Assembly (NCBI RefSeq): GCF_030813115.1
Contig: NZ_JAUSTY010000026.1
Location: 1 to 54,359 of the forward strand
Reading direction: 5' to 3'
Origin: Bacillus horti
GTDB taxonomy: Bacteria > Bacillota > Bacilli > Caldalkalibacillales > JCM-10596
Length of the DNA: 54,359 nt
Positions 52,445 to 54,359 of the stretch are shown here, piece by piece. A program made the translations under genes and the position numbers. The stretch's first letter is position 1. Each line of letters starts with the position of its first letter. The notes under the pieces are model-generated. The model was given only the letters and a program-made list of their open reading frames with translations. It ran no database searches and had not been told where the DNA came from.

Positions 52445-53452
52445 ATGTTTCCAACTTTTGAACAGATACTCCCTATTTTACGCGATCATATCCAAACTCT
52501 AGAAGATAAAAGAAGCAAAATAGTCTCAGGCTATAAAAAGTTTGGTATTGGCTTTGCCCTTGGGCTCGCCATTCTTATTCTCTGCATGGTAGCAGGCTTC
52601 TCAGGTACTTTCTTTGTGTTTCTAATCTTCATCGTATACATAGGTATTAGTGTAGGTAAGATCATGAAGCAAAAAAGAGAAATCCGAACCGAATTTAAAC
52701 AGCATGTTGTTGGTAAAATTTCTACAGAGCTACTGAGACAGTGCGAGTTGCCTAATGCAACAGACAAATTTGAATATCACTGTGATTACAGGAAAAACGG
52801 TAGGATTAGAGATCAGTATATTAGAAACAGTCACCTATTTAATTTTAAGATTGATAAAACGCGTGGAGAGGATTTATTTTCAGGCAGAATCGGACTAACC
52901 GATTTTCAGTTCTCAGAGCTTGAACTGATTCAGGTAAGAACCTCTACGGACTCAAAAGGCAGAAGTACAACAAAAAATGTAACGATGTTCGATGGTATTT
53001 TGTTTGTCGCTGATTTTCACAAGGACTTTGACGGAGTTACGACTTTGAAGTCAGGTAATATTTTCAATAGAAGTGGAATTAACTCCTTGTTACAAGGAGT
53101 AGGCAATATCTTTTCCTCTCAGAAAAAGGTCACCGTGACTCTTGAAAATGAAGAATTTAATAAGGCATTCCATGTTGTTTCCACCGATGAGGTAAAAGCA
53201 AGATATCTCTTATCAGTGAGCATGCTGGAGAGGATTATGAATTTCAAAAAGAGACATCCTCATGGTATCGAGTTGTCGTTTGTAAACTCATACATGAGTA
53301 TTGCTTTAGGTAAAGGAAAGGATTATTTTGAGCCTAATGTGTTTAAACCTTTTGATGGGAGTCAAGCAAGGACTGTATATGAAGATCTTTTATTCTTCTT
53401 CGGTATGATCGAAGATTTTGATCTTAATACACGGATTTGGAACAAGGCTTAA
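52445..53452 (+). CDS. DUF3137 domain membrane protein
   Basis: The 335-aa protein has two closely spaced spans (about 31-70) and a soluble C-terminal domain with the DUF3137 pattern (FSGRIGLTDFQFSELELIQVR, then a TMFDGILFVADF segment). It is coupled with lemA. Function unknown; the pair is widespread. Confidence 0.8.
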   Translation: MFPTFEQILPILRDHIQTLEDKRSKIVSGYKKFGIGFALGLAILILCMVAGFSGTFFVFLIFIVYIGISVGKIMKQKREIRTEFKQHVVGKISTELLRQCELPNATDKFEYHCDYRKNGRIRDQYIRNSHLFNFKIDKTRGEDLFSGRIGLTDFQFSELELIQVRTSTDSKGRSTTKNVTMFDGILFVADFHKDFDGVTTLKSGNIFNRSGINSLLQGVGNIFSSQKKVTVTLENEEFNKAFHVVSTDEVKARYLLSVSMLERIMNFKKRHPHGIELSFVNSYMSIALGKGKDYFEPNVFKPFDGSQARTVYEDLLFFFGMIEDFDLNTRIWNKA

Positions 53453-53557
53453 AACTTAACCCTTTTCACTTAAACAAAAGATGTGGTAAGGTTTTAGTAA
53501 AGGTAGCTTAAAGCTTGTTAAATCTTTTAATAACTATGCATTGAAAGGATGGGTTAG

Positions 53558-54031
53558 ATGCAGTCATTCTATTACTTTCTCCACATTATTGGTGTAATTA
53601 TTTGGATTGGATCTTTTATTGGATTCGGTCTTCTTCTTCGATCATTAGCCAAGAAAGAATCAGTTGAACAGCACACTCAGGTAGTCACCAAAATTGATCA
53701 GCTTGTCAAACGTCTGATACTTCCTAGTGCATTAGTGGTCATGATCTCAGGGGTCTTTCTGATTTTACCGTACGATCGTGGGTCATTGCCTTTGTATATT
53801 ACACTGATGGAGCAAGCAGGCTCCTTAATTATCCTTCTTTCCATCATTGTTCTTACGATTCAAAGCAGGAAAATACAAAAGGCGTTACGTCAGCAAACGG
53901 ATGGTGTAGAAGTAAGCTCTGCTAAGAAGCTAACGCTACAGGGAGTGACTGATGTCTACAGCAAGTTTATGCTTGGTTCAGCCGTTATGGCTAGTACCAT
54001 CGTTGTTATTGTAAGTATGAAGATTATGTAA
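53558..54031 (+). CDS. Small four-span membrane protein (CopD/DUF2269-like)
   Basis: The 157-aa protein has four predicted spans. The opening FLHIIGVIIWIGSFIGFGLLL, with a histidine in the first span, recalls the copper-resistance D/DUF2269 fold. The ATG at 53558 follows GAAAGGATG. Function unknown. Confidence 0.65.
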   Translation: MQSFYYFLHIIGVIIWIGSFIGFGLLLRSLAKKESVEQHTQVVTKIDQLVKRLILPSALVVMISGVFLILPYDRGSLPLYITLMEQAGSLIILLSIIVLTIQSRKIQKALRQQTDGVEVSSAKKLTLQGVTDVYSKFMLGSAVMASTIVVIVSMKIM

Positions 54032-54044
54032 TAAATGAGAAATA

Positions 54045-54082
54045 AAACGTCCAGCGTTAAGCACTAAATACGCTGGACGTTT
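54045..54082 (+). terminator. Terminator before tRNA-Pro
   Basis: AAACGTCCAGCG pairs with CGCTGGACGTTT over 12 bp with a 14-base loop. The T-run is short. A TATAAT at 54097-54102 follows and may be the -10 of the tRNA-Pro promoter, but no good -35 is seen. Confidence 0.75.
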
Positions 54083-54122
54083 GCATGAAATTATATTATA
54101 ATATTTTATGTCGTCAGTTTTT

Positions 54123-54199
54123 CGGGAAGTGGCTCAGCTTGGTAGAGCACCTGGTTTGGGACCAGGGGGTCGCAGGTTCAAATCCTGTCTTCCCGACCA
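54123..54199 (+). tRNA. tRNA-Pro (anticodon TGG)
   Basis: The acceptor is CGGGAAG/CTTCCCG, the anticodon loop TTTGGGA and the T-arm GGTTCAAATCC, with CCA encoded. Confidence 0.95.
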
Positions 54200-54209
54200 T
54201 TATACGTAT

Positions 54210-54283
54210 GCGGGTGTAGTTCAATGGTAGAACTCCAGCCTTCCAAGCTGGTAGCGTGGGTTCGATTCCCATCACCCGCTCCA
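54210..54283 (+). tRNA. tRNA-Gly (anticodon TCC)
   Basis: The acceptor is GCGGGTG/CACCCGC, the anticodon loop CTTCCAA and the T-arm GGTTCGATTCC, with CCA encoded. The remaining 76 bases of the window hold no recognisable feature. Confidence 0.95.
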
Positions 54284-54359
54284 TTACTTACATACGGGAA
54301 GAGAACCCACAGTGGTCGATCATCCGTGAAGACATCGGAGAATAAGCTAAGTAGGATGC

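Noticed and set aside
54284-54359. Another tRNA-tail element after tRNA-Gly
   Set aside because: The sequence after tRNA-Gly does not contain the GGAATTCTCACC core or a copy of the tRNA-Gly tail within the window.

Overview
The window (about 54 kb, AT-rich) comes from an endospore-forming Gram-positive bacterium of the Bacillales, Bacillaceae-like; the genus cannot be fixed from sequence alone. The evidence is sporulation and germination genes (yunB, cmpA, ydcC, a GerA-type receptor operon), a complete sigma-B regulon core in the Bacillus subtilis order, the ydcA/acpS/ydcC/alr/mazEF block, strong GGAGG-type ribosome binding sites and CCA-encoding tRNA genes.

Layout. 1-3073: class I ribonucleotide reductase large subunit (minus strand) behind tandem NrdR boxes and a cobalamin riboswitch with its own terminator; a four-copy 25-bp repeat lies downstream. 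3357-8103: a 45-aa membrane peptide, a TetR regulator and an MFS pump sharing an operator, yunB, and a two-gene ABC exporter. 8346-16069: M23 peptidase, FabH, a sirtuin, an orphan CheB-CheR-PAS-histidine kinase fusion and a small charged protein with a candidate sigma-B promoter. 16329-24094: oligopeptide ABC operon with two tandem binding lipoproteins, each followed by a strong palindrome, then oppBCDF. 24209-28595: ydcA, acpS, ydcC, alr, mazE, mazF. 28840-33642: moxR, a DUF58 gene and two tandem membrane paralogs, placed between mazEF and rsbR. 33671-41358: rsbR-S-T-U, a sigma-B promoter, rsbV-W-sigB-rsbX, tex and, on the other strand, cmpA. 41640-42766: seven tRNA genes (Asn, Ser, Glu, Val, Asp, Gln, Leu). 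42885-43847: a broken tyrosine integrase tail and a duplicated-domain membrane-anchored protein. 44107-49359: pentapeptide protein, YdbC-like protein, germination receptor operon. 49579-54283: PadR-controlled ABC exporter, lemA with a DUF3137 gene, a small membrane protein, and tRNA-Pro and tRNA-Gly.

How the genes fit. Stress signals enter through RsbR/RsbS/RsbT/RsbU and reach the RsbV-RsbW switch on sigma-B. MazF, alanine racemase and AcpS sit upstream in the same orientation. Reductase synthesis is under two visible controls: NrdR for deoxynucleotide level and B12 for the availability of an alternative B12-dependent enzyme, presumably encoded elsewhere.

Most unusual feature. Inside the tRNA cluster, three copies of a roughly 72-bp core follow tRNA-Ser, tRNA-Glu and tRNA-Asp. 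Each copy ends in an exact duplicate of the last 20 bases (T-loop to CCA) of the tRNA gene just before it. A fourth, truncated copy follows the third. The three host tRNAs are the only ones of the nine in this window with the T-arm sequence TTCGAATCCC. This looks like a small element targeted to tRNA T-arms, and a decayed integrase lies next to the cluster. I know of no described family that matches it.
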